Positions 10,494 through 20,689 of a stretch of 64,000 nt of DNA are shown in pieces (the stretch's first letter is position 1; the number at the start of each line of letters is the position of its first letter). Made by a program: the position numbers and the translations under genes. The notes beneath the pieces are model-generated. The model was not told the DNA's origin and ran no database searches. It saw only the letters and a program-made list of their open reading frames with translations. Origin of the DNA: Daejeonella lutea (GTDB taxonomy: Bacteria; Bacteroidota; Bacteroidia; Sphingobacteriales; Sphingobacteriaceae); assembly GCF_900168015.1 (NCBI RefSeq), contig NZ_FUYR01000005.1:113986-177985 (forward strand), written 5' to 3'.

Positions 10494-12107
10494 TCAATCT
10501 ACATTATCATGCAGAAAAGAATTGTTGGGGCGAATCTCAGTGATTCCGTCTTCAGTGCTTAAGGTAAAACGTGATACCTGGGATTCCGAAGAATGTGGAA
10601 CATCCTGTAATGACATCTGCTTGCGTTTGTAAGCTGGCTCACTTTCAAGCTCCTGCAGTCCGTTACTAGTACGAAGTTTCATGCTGAGATCCTTCAGGCG
10701 GAGAATACGCTCTTTGGATTTCCGAAGCTGCTCTTCTATTGATTCGTCAGTTTTATTTTCATCCGGGTTAGGGATTTGCTCTTCCTCAACCCAAGTTTCC
10801 ATCACAGGCAATTGCTCTTCTTCCTCAGTTTTTATCTCAAATTCATCTGCCTTCATTTCAAATTCAAACGAAGGTTCAATTTTTATGCTGTCGGCCGGAA
10901 TTTCGTCGTTCAATGTGTGCCGTACATAATCCGCATCAGGCTTAGTTACTTCTTCTACCTTAGGAGTACTTTGAAAATAGCCGGCAAACAAATCAACCTG
11001 GCTTTCTTCTTTCTTTAGCACTGGTTCGCCAACTTCTTCCACCTTTGGCGCTATAAAGGTGTTCTCATGTACAGGTCTAACAAGCGGCGCCTGTTCTGGA
11101 GTCAGTAAAGATACCTTCCTCACCTGACTCTTCTCAACTTCCCGCTCTTCCTTGGTTTGAAATCCTGTTGCAATAATAGTTACCGAAATTTTCTCACCCA
11201 ATGCTTCATCTGAACAGTTACCCCAAATAAGATCCGCAGCTAATCCAGCTTCCTGTTGGATATAATCTGTGATGATGCTTACTTCATCCATCGTGACCTC
11301 TTTGTCACCGGAACTAATGTTCAGCAAAATATACCGTGCACCCTCAATCTCATTATCTTTTAATAATGGAGAAGCTAATGCCCCTTCCACCGCGCGTAAA
11401 GCACGATTTTCACCCTCCGCAGCGTAGCTTCCCATAATTGCTACGCCACTTTCTTTCATTACTGTGCGCACATCTTTAAAGTCAACGTTGATATAACCAG
11501 GTATGGTTATAATCTCCGCGATACCCTTTGCCGCAGTAGTCAATATATTATCGGCTTGTGCAAAGGCAGATCCAAGAGTGAGATTCCCAAAAATCTCCCG
11601 TAGCCGGTCATTGGAAATTACCAGGTAAGAGTCTACATATTTTTTAAACTCATCCAGTCCTTCTTCGGCCTGAATTTTTCTGCGTTTTCCTTCAAATGAA
11701 AAAGGAGTTGTTATAATACCCACTGTCAGGATATCCATTTCTTTTGCAGCTTTCGCAATGATTGGGCTGGCACCAGTACCCGTTCCACCACCCATCCCTG
11801 CGGTAATAAAAAGCATCTTGGTGTTGCTGCCCAGCATCCGCTTGATATCTTCGATATTTTCAATAGCGGAATTCTTTCCAACTTCAGGAATCGAACCGGC
11901 TCCCATACCTTCAGTTAGGCTAGCACCGAGTTGAACCTTGTTTGGAATCGGGCTGAGTTCCAGGGCCTGAGCATCGGTATTACAGATGATGAAATCTACA
12001 CCCGTAATTCCCTGACGATACATATGGTTAACTGCGTTCCCGCCGCCGCCACCAACACCGATAACTTTAATAATCGATGATTTTTCTTTTAACATTTCAA
12101 ACTGCAT
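10494..12107 (-). CDS. ftsZ: Cell division protein FtsZ
   Basis: Tubulin-like GTPase that polymerises into the Z ring. The GTP-binding signature is GMGGGTGTGASP (~residues 104-115), preceded by GVGGGGGNAVNHM at ~17-29 and followed by the T7 loop region (NVDFKDVRTVM). The conserved core ends near residue 320. An unusually long acidic linker of about 200 residues follows, with many Glu/Val/Pro, and then a short conserved tail. Total length is 537, against about 383 in E. coli; long tails are common in Bacteroidota. The gene is last in the dcw cluster, 120 bases downstream of ftsA, and that gap holds three DnaA boxes. Confidence 0.97.
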   Translation of the reverse strand: MQFEMLKEKSSIIKVIGVGGGGGNAVNHMYRQGITGVDFIICNTDAQALELSPIPNKVQLGASLTEGMGAGSIPEVGKNSAIENIEDIKRMLGSNTKMLFITAGMGGGTGTGASPIIAKAAKEMDILTVGIITTPFSFEGKRRKIQAEEGLDEFKKYVDSYLVISNDRLREIFGNLTLGSAFAQADNILTTAAKGIAEIITIPGYINVDFKDVRTVMKESGVAIMGSYAAEGENRALRAVEGALASPLLKDNEIEGARYILLNISSGDKEVTMDEVSIITDYIQQEAGLAADLIWGNCSDEALGEKISVTIIATGFQTKEEREVEKSQVRKVSLLTPEQAPLVRPVHENTFIAPKVEEVGEPVLKKEESQVDLFAGYFQSTPKVEEVTKPDADYVRHTLNDEIPADSIKIEPSFEFEMKADEFEIKTEEEEQLPVMETWVEEEQIPNPDENKTDESIEEQLRKSKERILRLKDLSMKLRTSNGLQELESEPAYKRKQMSLQDVPHSSESQVSRFTLSTEDGITEIRPNNSFLHDNVD

Positions 12108-12166
12108 ATCTCTTATCAGTTAGGTAAAATCTTTGTTTTGACAGTTCCTGCCGTAATATTAGCCAT

Positions 12167-12227
12167 TTATCCACACAGGTTATCCACAATTGTTAGATAT
12201 GTGGGAAACTCGCCACTTTGTGGATAA
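12167..12227. promoter_or_regulatory. Cluster of three perfect DnaA boxes between ftsA and ftsZ
   Basis: TTATCCACA occurs at 12167-12175 and 12180-12188, and inverted (TGTGGATAA) at 12219-12227, directly abutting the ftsA stop. A degenerate fourth copy, TGTGGGAAA, is at about 12200-12208. All lie in the 120-base ftsA-ftsZ gap, where they could control ftsZ transcription. The role is inferred. Confidence 0.6.
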
Positions 12228-13580
12228 TTAACGTATATAATCTTCGTCCTTGATATCGTCCTTGATGAATTTTGCTCCTGACTGCAGAATTTTTTCAAAC
12301 AGTCCAAGGCTCTTTTTAGACTTGTCTGCTACAGGTGCCTTCTCTTCAGGAAGTCCGATGCGTCTGCTCGATTCTTCGATCTGCTCTGCTTTCTGAATTC
12401 CTTTAATAAGCAGTCCAATACCGGTGGCAAACATCGGGCTCTTCAATTCATCATATGTAGGCTTGGGAAGCACATCATTTTTCGCCAAATGCTCATTTGG
12501 ATAGCCAACCCGACTATCTAAACCCGTCACATACTCAACGAGCTGTGGCAAATGCTTCAACTGCGCCCCACCACCCGTAATAACTATACCAGCAATCAAC
12601 TTCTTCTCGTAGCCGGATGATTTGATTTCATAATAAACATGCTCGATTATTTCTTCCATCCGGGCCTGGATAACAAAAGCAAGATTTTTTACGGAGATCT
12701 CTTTAGGCTCCCTTCCGCGAAGGCCTGGCACACAAATGATCTCATTCTCTTTATTTTCTTCCGCCAGAGCAGATCCAAAACGGGTCTTCAACAACTCAGC
12801 CTGATTTCTCATTACCGAACATCCTTCTCGGATATCTTCTGTGACACTATTGCCCCCAAATGGAATAACAGCTGTATGGCGAATTATACCTTCATGGAAA
12901 ATAGCAAGATCCGTAGTTCCACCACCAATGTCAACCAGCACTACGCCTGCTTCCTTTTCCTCGTCGCTCAGCACCGACTCAGAAGATGCAAGTGGTTCCA
13001 GTATTAACTCCTGGGTTTCCAAACCCGCGTTACCTACACATTTGATAATATTCTTCACAGCACTTACGTGTCCGGAAATAATATGAAAATTCGCTTCCAG
13101 ACGCACACCAGCCATACCAATCGGATCCTTAATCCCCGGCTCATTATCAACGGTGAATTCTTGCGGAAGAACATGAATAATCTCTTCACCCGGTGGCATC
13201 ACCAGTTTGTACATATCCTCGATCAGCTTGTCGATATCCTTTCTCTGGATCTCAGTATTCAGATCTTTTCTGGTAAGTATGCCTCTATGCTGAAGACTTT
13301 TTATGTGCTGACCCGCGATACCAACATTCACGATCTTAACATCAACATTCGACTGGGCGCTTGCCTCTTCAACAGCAAGGATTATTCCCTGCACTGTTTT
13401 TTGAATATTTGATACCACTCCGCGGGTTACACCAGCGGATTCGGCTTTTCCCATACCCAAAATTTCGATCTTACCGTGTTCGCTTCTGCGACCAACGGTA
13501 ACGCAAATCTTCGTTGTACCTATATCCAGGCCTACAACTATTGGTGAATTTTTGACTGAAGCTGAGTTACTCTTGTCCAT
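12228..13580 (-). CDS. ftsA: Cell division protein FtsA
   Basis: Actin-like ATPase that tethers FtsZ to the membrane. ATP-binding segments are VVGLDIGTTKICVTVG (~15-30), VVLVDIGGGTTDLAIF (~213-228) and IVITGGGAQLKHLP (~340-353). The SHS2-type 1C domain (ESAGVTRGVVSNI) is present. The C-terminus is charged, and a membrane-targeting helix is plausible in GLFEKILQSGAKFI near the end. At 450 residues it is slightly longer than E. coli FtsA. It sits 10 bases after ftsQ. Confidence 0.96.
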   Translation of the reverse strand: MDKSNSASVKNSPIVVGLDIGTTKICVTVGRRSEHGKIEILGMGKAESAGVTRGVVSNIQKTVQGIILAVEEASAQSNVDVKIVNVGIAGQHIKSLQHRGILTRKDLNTEIQRKDIDKLIEDMYKLVMPPGEEIIHVLPQEFTVDNEPGIKDPIGMAGVRLEANFHIISGHVSAVKNIIKCVGNAGLETQELILEPLASSESVLSDEEKEAGVVLVDIGGGTTDLAIFHEGIIRHTAVIPFGGNSVTEDIREGCSVMRNQAELLKTRFGSALAEENKENEIICVPGLRGREPKEISVKNLAFVIQARMEEIIEHVYYEIKSSGYEKKLIAGIVITGGGAQLKHLPQLVEYVTGLDSRVGYPNEHLAKNDVLPKPTYDELKSPMFATGIGLLIKGIQKAEQIEESSRRIGLPEEKAPVADKSKKSLGLFEKILQSGAKFIKDDIKDEDYIR

Positions 13581-13590
13581 ATTATGTGCA

Positions 13591-14451
13591 TTAATTTGTT
13601 GTTGAATCTGGTTTTGATGCTAATGTGCTATCAATAGCTGCCTTTATCGTGGCGGTAGAAATAGCTGTACTGTCAATTATGTTGCGTTCACATATAATCT
13701 GGTTTGCATATTTAAGATTGATCGACTTATAAGTATCCCATCCCACTTTTGGTATTGCTTTCTTATAAAACACCAAAAGATTCCTAAATTTCGTTTCAAG
13801 TGAGTCCGCTGTTCCCAGGATAATTTTATGATCTCCTACGCGAGGCACGATTTCAATGTCACCTTTGAGGCTAACGTAAAGCTGCTCCACCTGATCATTC
13901 CATAATGTATCCTGCCTTATGAATTTCGCAGTTCTGAAAAGATCCTTTGCCAGCTGCGATGAGAGTGTATCCACATTTCCTGAAAAATCTTCATCTATCA
14001 GGCCATTGGCTACCAGAACCCTTGCTGTATAATTATCGGACATTGGGATTTTAAACCCATTTTCATCGATGTAGAAGTTCACGTTGGCCATGTTTATAAT
14101 CCGGATCAAAGGTTTACGCTGGCGAATGTCAACGTGTATTACACCATCCATATCTGCGAAAACCTTGGCATATTCTATAAATGGATTTGCTTTTAACACA
14201 TTTTCCAGGTTATGAATATTAATATTTTCCAGGTTCCTTCCTACCAGCGTTCCGCTGTTTCCTAGCAGAATTCTGTCAACTTCCTCGCGCTCAATAAAAT
14301 TATTATTGCCTGGAAGCATGACTTTAAGATCAGTACATTTTTGCTTATCTTTTTTGACGCTGATGAAACTCATCAGGACAACCACTCCGCTTAGACACAC
14401 AATCCAGCTGAAACAGTAAAAAATAAGCTTCCAATTGATCTTCTTAAGCAT
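13591..14451 (-). CDS. ftsQ: Cell division protein FtsQ
   Basis: A bitopic membrane protein of 286 residues. It has a short cytoplasmic N-terminus, one transmembrane helix (~9-27, LIFYCFSWIVCLSGVVVLM), and a periplasmic POTRA-like domain (NFIEREEVDRILLGN...NLENVLKANPFIEYAKVF). The beta domain that binds partner division proteins follows. FtsQ proteins diverge strongly; the call rests on topology, the POTRA pattern and position between murC and ftsA. Its start overlaps the murC stop by 8 bases, suggesting translational coupling. Confidence 0.88.
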   Translation of the reverse strand: MLKKINWKLIFYCFSWIVCLSGVVVLMSFISVKKDKQKCTDLKVMLPGNNNFIEREEVDRILLGNSGTLVGRNLENINIHNLENVLKANPFIEYAKVFADMDGVIHVDIRQRKPLIRIINMANVNFYIDENGFKIPMSDNYTARVLVANGLIDEDFSGNVDTLSSQLAKDLFRTAKFIRQDTLWNDQVEQLYVSLKGDIEIVPRVGDHKIILGTADSLETKFRNLLVFYKKAIPKVGWDTYKSINLKYANQIICERNIIDSTAISTATIKAAIDSTLASKPDSTTN

Positions 14452-15799
14452 TCTCTAAAACCTTTTTAAGTGGATCAATTAAAGTATCTATATCCCCTGC
14501 GCCTACTGTGAGCAGAAGTTCTGGCTTCTCTTCACGAACGTAGTCAACAACCGCATGCTTAGTCAATATTTGCTTGTCTGACAAATCAATTTTTTCTAAG
14601 ATCATCTCCGAATCGATGCCTGGGATAGGCAGTTCTCTTGCCGGATAAATGTCGAGCATAATTAATTCGTCCGTCATTCCCAGCACCTCTGCGAATCCGT
14701 CCGCGAAATCCCTTGTTCTCGTAAATAAATGCGGCTGAAATATGGTAGTTAGCTTCTTATCCGGGTACAATGTCTTAACAGCCTGAATGCATGCTCGAAG
14801 TTCCTCCGGATGGTGAGCATAATCGTCGATGTAAACAAAATCTTTGTTTTTAACTATATATTCGAAACGACGTTTCACACCTTTGAAATTACCTAAGGCA
14901 GCACGGATTTTATCCGGCCTAATTCCAAGTTTGAGGGCAACTTCAACAGCGGCTACAGCATTCTCAATATTATGAAGTCCTGGAAGTCCCATCTCAATAT
15001 TCTCAATCACCAGGTCACTATTTTTAAAATCAAAATGAAAACTGCCATTTTCTACCCGAACATTTACAGCCTGAATATCAGCGACTGCGTTTGCTGCATA
15101 AGTCTGTCCGTTTTTCAAATCCAATCCATTTCGATACAGAAGCTTGCCCCCAGGTTTTAGTTGGGATGTAAACTGTTTAAAGGAGTCGACAAGATGACTT
15201 TTATCACCATAAATGTCTAGATGATCGGCATCCATTGACGTTACGATGGCGATATCCGGATAAAGCGTTAAGAACGAACGATCGAACTCGTCAGCCTCAA
15301 CAACCATAGTATTATTTTCGCCAAATAGGACATTGCTGTTGTAATTGCTGGCAATTCCGCCAAGGAATGCTGAGCAATCATATCCACTGTCCTTCAGTAC
15401 GTGCGCTATCATACTGGAAGTCGTTGTTTTTCCATGTGTACCCGCAACAGCTATGGTAAACATGCCCTTGCTAATGATACCCAGTACTTCAGACCGCTTT
15501 TTAAAAGTGAAACCACCCGCTTTGAAATGATTTAGAATCGCAGAGTCTTTCGGGATTGCAGGGGTATAGATTATTAATGTATTAGCGTCTTTTTCGTGAA
15601 AACTCACTGGGATATTATCAACTTCGTCGTGAAATACCACTGGTATACCCTCATTCATTAAGGCAGCGGTTAGAGGAGTACAAGTTTTATCATAACCACA
15701 AACAACTACCCCCCGTTTCTTGAAATATCTGGCAAGACCGCTCATTCCAATTCCGCCGATACCAATTAAATAAACCCTTTTAATGTTTTCTAACTCCAT
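14444..15799 (-). CDS. murC: UDP-N-acetylmuramate--L-alanine ligase
   Basis: It adds L-Ala to UDP-MurNAc, the first residue of the stem peptide. Motifs are the N-terminal Rossmann loop YLIGIGGIGMSGLARYF, the ATP P-loop VAGTHGKTTTSSMIAHV, and DDYAHHPEEL in the C-terminal domain. The frame is open to 15826, but the ATG at 15799 (MELENIKRVYLIG, 451 residues) fits family N-termini and avoids an overlap with murG. MurB is not in this cluster. Confidence 0.95.
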   Translation of the reverse strand: MELENIKRVYLIGIGGIGMSGLARYFKKRGVVVCGYDKTCTPLTAALMNEGIPVVFHDEVDNIPVSFHEKDANTLIIYTPAIPKDSAILNHFKAGGFTFKKRSEVLGIISKGMFTIAVAGTHGKTTTSSMIAHVLKDSGYDCSAFLGGIASNYNSNVLFGENNTMVVEADEFDRSFLTLYPDIAIVTSMDADHLDIYGDKSHLVDSFKQFTSQLKPGGKLLYRNGLDLKNGQTYAANAVADIQAVNVRVENGSFHFDFKNSDLVIENIEMGLPGLHNIENAVAAVEVALKLGIRPDKIRAALGNFKGVKRRFEYIVKNKDFVYIDDYAHHPEELRACIQAVKTLYPDKKLTTIFQPHLFTRTRDFADGFAEVLGMTDELIMLDIYPARELPIPGIDSEMILEKIDLSDKQILTKHAVVDYVREEKPELLLTVGAGDIDTLIDPLKKVLENA

Positions 15800-15815
15800 A
15801 ACTCTTGTGATATCC

Positions 15816-16913
15816 TTAGTTAGCAATTTTTAAAACTTCATTGGCAATGACTTCGTCGGCGTCCGGCAATGCCATCAAACCAATATTTTTTGCAAGTTCA
15901 GCTTGCTTTTCCTCGTCTTTGAGCAACTTTAAAGCAGAGTTCAGCAATTCATTTTCCGCGTCCGAGTCCTTCACAAGAACAGCTGCATTCATTCTCACGA
16001 GCGCCATCGCATTTTGAGTCTGGTGATCTTCCGCCACGTTGGGAGATGGAACGAGGATCACCGGCTTTTTTATAACAAAAAGTTCCGCGATCGTCCCTGC
16101 ACCGGCGCGTGATATAATTACATCAGCTGCTGCGTATGCGAAGTCCATTCTCTGTAAAAACTCTAGGACTTTAATATTCGCATGGAATTTACCTTTGAGT
16201 TGTTCATTCACTGACTGATAGTAGTATTTACCGGTTTGCCAAATGAGTTGAACGTCGTCGGCAATAACTTTATCTATTCCATCAAGCATACTTTTATTCA
16301 GCGTTCCAGCTCCCAGACTTCCTCCCGTAACCAGTATAGTTTTCTTAGATGGTGATAAATTGAAAAATTTTAATGCCTCGTCCCGCTTCCCATCAATATC
16401 CACAGTTTCTTTTCGAATTGGATTTCCCGTGATAAGTATTTTTTCCGCTGGAAAAAACTTATCCATTCCTTCAAAGGCAACACAGATTTTCCTAGCGTTT
16501 TTTCCAAGGTTTTTATTGGTTATTCCGGCATAAGAGTTTTGTTCCTGTATCAAATAAGGAATATTCATCCATGAAGAAGCGAATAATAGAGGCCCCGACG
16601 CATATCCACCAACACCCACAACAGCATTTGGTTTAAAATTCTTTATTATACTTCTCGATTTGATCAAGCTCATGATTATCTTATAAGGCAACAGGATATT
16701 TTTCACTATGGAATTTCTCTGAAACCCTTGAATATCCAGTCCTACTATTTCATAACCTGCGGCGGGAACTTTTTCCATCTCCATTCTGCCATTGGCTCCG
16801 ACAAATAAAATTTCAATATCGGGAGAGATTTTTTTGAGTGCATTAGCGATGGCTACAGCAGGGAATATATGTCCGCCGGTACCTCCACCACTTATGATCA
16901 CTCGCTTTCCCAT
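15816..16913 (-). CDS. murG: UDP-GlcNAc:lipid I N-acetylglucosaminyltransferase
   Basis: It converts lipid I to lipid II at the inner membrane face. The N-terminal glycine-rich loop is ISGGGTGGHIFPAVAIA; the second G-loop is LVTGGSLGAGTLN; the acceptor and donor regions appear as GVGGYASGPLLFAS and ISRAGAGTIAELFVIKKPVILVP with the SP-N-x-A-x-DHQxxNA motif. At 365 residues it has the usual length. It lies 3 bases after ftsW. Confidence 0.96.
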   Translation of the reverse strand: MGKRVIISGGGTGGHIFPAVAIANALKKISPDIEILFVGANGRMEMEKVPAAGYEIVGLDIQGFQRNSIVKNILLPYKIIMSLIKSRSIIKNFKPNAVVGVGGYASGPLLFASSWMNIPYLIQEQNSYAGITNKNLGKNARKICVAFEGMDKFFPAEKILITGNPIRKETVDIDGKRDEALKFFNLSPSKKTILVTGGSLGAGTLNKSMLDGIDKVIADDVQLIWQTGKYYYQSVNEQLKGKFHANIKVLEFLQRMDFAYAAADVIISRAGAGTIAELFVIKKPVILVPSPNVAEDHQTQNAMALVRMNAAVLVKDSDAENELLNSALKLLKDEEKQAELAKNIGLMALPDADEVIANEVLKIAN

Positions 16914-16916
16914 ATG

Positions 16917-18083
16917 TTATCCCATTGCGGGGATCTCCCCAACAATTACTTTTTCTTTACTTTTTTCTTTCTTTTCATCTATATCGCGGCTAACACTCAG
17001 GATAATCCCAAAAGCTACGCTTGTGAACAATATAGATGTTCCACCCATACTCACTAATGGCAAGGGAACTCCTGTTACGGGACCTAAACCAACCGCTACG
17101 GCCATGTTCGCAAAAGCTTGTATTGTCAGACTAAAGCTCAAACCTGCGGCAAGCAGCGCACCGAATGCTTTCGGGCTGTGCGTCACGATCAGGGTGCATC
17201 GGTAGAGAAATACCAGATATAAAAGGACCAGACCCACTCCCCCTACAAGACCGTACTCTTCAATAATTAATGCGAACACAAAATCAGAATATGGATGGGG
17301 AAGAAAATTACGTTGGGTACTGTTGCCGGGGCCTTTTCCAAAAACACCGCCCGTGGCTATGGCAATTTTGGATTGATTCGCCTGAAATGATTTATCAGGG
17401 TCGGCCTTTTCCGGATGCATGAATACTTCGATCCGTGACATCCAGGTGGCGCTCCGTCCCTTGCCTATTAAAACAACACTTGTAAGAATCACCAATCCGG
17501 CCAGCCCAACAATGGAGATTTGCTTAATACTTATCCTTCCTACAATGAGCAATAATATACTTACACCGAACAACATTACTGCTGTAGATAAATTTGCCGG
17601 AAGAATAAGAATGAATATTATACATACTGAGCCCATAATCGGCAAAAAGGCTTTCTTGGCATCTTTGATATTTTCCTGCTTTTTAGATAGCGTCCTGGCC
17701 AGAAACGTGATAAGGGCAAGTTTTGCTAAATCCGAGGTTTGAAAGGTTTGATTGATGATAGGAATTGTAACCCACCGGCTCGCATCATTCACGTGGTTTC
17801 CGAACAAAAGCGTGTACATCAATAAGGGTATCGTGATAATCATCAAAATCTTTGAAATCCCAGCATAATGGCGATAATCCAGCAAATGCGAAAAGTACAT
17901 CAGGGCGATACCGCCTATGATCATTACCAGGTGCTTTACGAGGAATTGCTCACTCCCAACCCCCTGCTTATAAGCAAGAGTTCCCGTAGCACTATACACA
18001 GCGAGCACAGACCATACCGAAAGCAAGATCACTATCAGCCAGATCCAACGATCACCTTTAGTTTTGTTAATGAGCCTTTCCAT
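16917..18083 (-). CDS. ftsW: SEDS-family peptidoglycan polymerase FtsW
   Basis: A polytopic SEDS protein of 388 residues with about ten membrane helices. It polymerises glycan strands at the septum together with FtsI. Characteristic segments are SRWVTIPIINQTFQTSDLAKLALITFLA in the first half and the catalytic-loop region AIATGGVFGKGPGNSTQRNFLPHPYSDFVFALIIEEYGLVG, whose Asp (SDFVFA) is the family's essential residue. PLVSMGGTSIL is near the C-terminus. The gene sits 12 bases after murD. Confidence 0.95.
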   Translation of the reverse strand: MERLINKTKGDRWIWLIVILLSVWSVLAVYSATGTLAYKQGVGSEQFLVKHLVMIIGGIALMYFSHLLDYRHYAGISKILMIITIPLLMYTLLFGNHVNDASRWVTIPIINQTFQTSDLAKLALITFLARTLSKKQENIKDAKKAFLPIMGSVCIIFILILPANLSTAVMLFGVSILLLIVGRISIKQISIVGLAGLVILTSVVLIGKGRSATWMSRIEVFMHPEKADPDKSFQANQSKIAIATGGVFGKGPGNSTQRNFLPHPYSDFVFALIIEEYGLVGGVGLVLLYLVFLYRCTLIVTHSPKAFGALLAAGLSFSLTIQAFANMAVAVGLGPVTGVPLPLVSMGGTSILFTSVAFGIILSVSRDIDEKKEKSKEKVIVGEIPAMG

Positions 18084-18095
18084 TCTTAATTGGGA

Positions 18096-19448
18096 CTAAA
18101 GTTCCATTACTGCTTTCTTGAATTGATTGCCTCTATCTTCGTAATTCTTAAAAAGATCAAAACTTGCACAAGCCGGGGACAACAGTACGGTATCACCTTT
18201 CTTTGCCATATGATAGGCAATTTGTACGGCCTCACTTGCTGAGAAAGTATTCACAATCACTTCAACATCATCTTCAAATGCTTCGTGAATTCGCTTATTG
18301 TCCTTTCCAAGACAAACGATCCCTTTAACTTTGCTTTTAACCAAATCTTTCAGCATGCCATAGTCATTCCCCTTATCCACACCACCAAGGATAAGTACAA
18401 CTTGTGCTGGCATACTTTCCAAAGCGTACCAAGTAGAATTAACGTTTGTAGCTTTAGAATCATTAATAAAATCAATCCCGGAAATTTTTGCTACGTGCTC
18501 CAGCCGATGTTCGATATTATTGAAACTTCCCATACTGTCACGGATAGATTCGTTTCTTAATTCAAGCACTTTAGCCACTATGCCAGATGCCATAGAGTTG
18601 TAGATGTTGTGCTTGCCTTGCAGGGCTAATTCGGTAATTGACATGATTAGTGGTTCTTGGTTTTTGTGGTTTGTATTGATTGTTATTTGCTTCCCATCAA
18701 GCCAGGCACCTTCAGATAGTACCTTCTCAATTGTAAATGGATAAACTTTGGAACTGATTCCACGCTTCTCTATGCCAGACTGAATTTCAGCATCGTCGGT
18801 GCAATAAATAAACACGTCTTTTTCAGTCTGATTCTGTATGATCCGAAACTTGGAATCTGCATAATTCGACATCTTATAATCGTAGCGATCCAGGTGATCT
18901 GGTGTAATATTCAGCAATACGGATATATCAGCTTTGAATTTGTACATATTATCCAGCATAAAGCTGCTGATCTCAAGAACATAGTAATCGTATTGCTCGA
19001 ACGCGACTTGTTTCGCAAAACTCTTCCCAATGTTTCCGCCGAGTCCCACATTCAGACCGGCATCTTTGAGAATATGATAGGTTAACATCGTTGTAGTCGA
19101 CTTCCCATTTGACCCAGTAATGCAAATCATTTTTGCATTAGTGTATCTGCCTGCAAATTCGATTTCCGAGAGAATCGGGATATTTTTTTCTGTAAGTTTT
19201 TTTATAATTGGTGCCTTCTCAGGGATACCAGGACTTTTAACTACCTCAGTAGCAGATAGGATTTTTGCTTCAGTATGGCTCTCCTGTTCAAATGAAATCC
19301 CAGCTTCTTCAAGCTCCGTCCTGTATTTATCGGCAATAGGGCCCATATCCGATACAAAAACTTCGTACCCCTGCTTCTGCGCAAGCAAAGCTGCGCCAAC
19401 ACCACTTTCACCAGCACCGAGAACCACGATATATTTCTTTCCTTCCAT
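18096..19448 (-). CDS. murD: UDP-N-acetylmuramoyl-L-alanine--D-glutamate ligase
   Basis: It adds D-Glu to UDP-MurNAc-L-Ala. N-terminal VVLGAGESGVGAALLA, the P-loop CITGSNGKSTTTMLTYHIL, NITPDHLDRY and NDSKATNVNSTWYALE are family motifs; LLSPACASFDLFKNYEDRG is the C-terminal signature. The frame is open to 19505, but the ATG at 19448 ([11 protein letters not shown], 450 residues) overlaps the mraY stop by one base (TGATG) and fits the family N-terminus, so it is chosen. Confidence 0.95.
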   Translation of the reverse strand: MEGKKYIVVLGAGESGVGAALLAQKQGYEVFVSDMGPIADKYRTELEEAGISFEQESHTEAKILSATEVVKSPGIPEKAPIIKKLTEKNIPILSEIEFAGRYTNAKMICITGSNGKSTTTMLTYHILKDAGLNVGLGGNIGKSFAKQVAFEQYDYYVLEISSFMLDNMYKFKADISVLLNITPDHLDRYDYKMSNYADSKFRIIQNQTEKDVFIYCTDDAEIQSGIEKRGISSKVYPFTIEKVLSEGAWLDGKQITINTNHKNQEPLIMSITELALQGKHNIYNSMASGIVAKVLELRNESIRDSMGSFNNIEHRLEHVAKISGIDFINDSKATNVNSTWYALESMPAQVVLILGGVDKGNDYGMLKDLVKSKVKGIVCLGKDNKRIHEAFEDDVEVIVNTFSASEAVQIAYHMAKKGDTVLLSPACASFDLFKNYEDRGNQFKKAVMEL

Positions 19449-20689
19449 CAACGCAGTTTTAAGGTTACAATAGTTAGGATAGCCAGCATGATCCCGACGA
19501 TCCAAAATCTGGTCACGATTTTGGCTTCATGATACCCCTTCTTTTGATAGTGATGATGCAAGGGTGACATCATGAAAACACGGCGTCCTTCACCAAATCT
19601 TCGTTTGGTGTATTTGAAATAAGCCACCTGAATCACTACAGACAGGTTCTCTATCAGGAAAACACCACACAACACTGGTATCAGAAGTTCCTTACGAATC
19701 ATTATAGCGAAGGCAGCAATTATTCCGCCTATAGCCAGACTGCCTGTATCGCCCATAAAGACCTGGGCTGGATAGGAGTTGTACCAAAGGAAGCCGACAC
19801 AGGCACCTACAAATGCTCCTGCGAAAATTACAAGTTCCCCTGAATACGGGATATACATTATATTCAGGTAGTCTGCAAAAATCGTGTTTCCCGAAACGTA
19901 TGCAAGTATTGCCAGCGTGATCCCTACAATTGCTGAAGAGCCGGTTGCGAGCCCGTCAATACCGTCGGTAAGATTTGCGCCATTTGAGACAGCAGTTACA
20001 ATTATTATGACAACCAGCAAAAATACCACCAGGGAGTAACCTTCAAGACCATCGCCGATATATGTTAAGACTTTGGCGTAATCGAACTCATTATCTTTAT
20101 AAAATGGAAAATTAGTCTGAGTTGATTTAACATCCTGAGTATAATAAACCTCATTGCCCCGTTTATGAACCTCAACAGGTGCGGTAGCTTGTGACAAGTT
20201 TCCAAGCTGCTCCCGAACGACTATGTCGGGATGGAAATACATGGTCCATCCGATAATTAGTGCAAGTCCCACCTGCCCCATGATCTTGAACCTTCCAGCA
20301 AGACCTTCCTTATCTTTTTTGAAGACTTTTATATAGTCATCAACAAAGCCTATTACTCCCATCCAAACAGTTGTAACCAGCATCAATATTATATAGATAT
20401 TTTCAAGCCGCGCAAATAACAGGGTAGGAAGCAGGATGCCCAGAAGGATGATCAGCCCGCCCATAGTTGGTGTCCCTTGTTTTTGCATCTGTCCCTCGAG
20501 CCCAAGATTTCGAACTGATTCACCAACTTGCTTCGCTCTAAGTATCCGGATCAGCCTGCTTCCGTACACGGTAGTGAGGAACAGCGATAAGATAACTGCC
20601 ATCCCTGTCCGGAATGAAATGAACTGGAATAATCCAGCCCCAGGGATATCGTATTGCCGATCCAGCCAGGTAAACAGGTAGTATAACAT
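19448..20689 (-). CDS. mraY: Phospho-N-acetylmuramoyl-pentapeptide transferase
   Basis: It transfers phospho-MurNAc-pentapeptide to undecaprenyl phosphate, giving lipid I. The integral membrane protein of 413 residues shows [56 protein letters not shown] and [18 protein letters not shown], the standard catalytic Asp and HHH motifs. It is longer than E. coli MraY (360) because of an inserted periplasmic stretch at ~148-190, typical of Bacteroidota. It overlaps both murE and murD by one base. Confidence 0.96.
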   Translation of the reverse strand: MLYYLFTWLDRQYDIPGAGLFQFISFRTGMAVILSLFLTTVYGSRLIRILRAKQVGESVRNLGLEGQMQKQGTPTMGGLIILLGILLPTLLFARLENIYIILMLVTTVWMGVIGFVDDYIKVFKKDKEGLAGRFKIMGQVGLALIIGWTMYFHPDIVVREQLGNLSQATAPVEVHKRGNEVYYTQDVKSTQTNFPFYKDNEFDYAKVLTYIGDGLEGYSLVVFLLVVIIIVTAVSNGANLTDGIDGLATGSSAIVGITLAILAYVSGNTIFADYLNIMYIPYSGELVIFAGAFVGACVGFLWYNSYPAQVFMGDTGSLAIGGIIAAFAIMIRKELLIPVLCGVFLIENLSVVIQVAYFKYTKRRFGEGRRVFMMSPLHHHYQKKGYHEAKIVTRFWIVGIMLAILTIVTLKLR

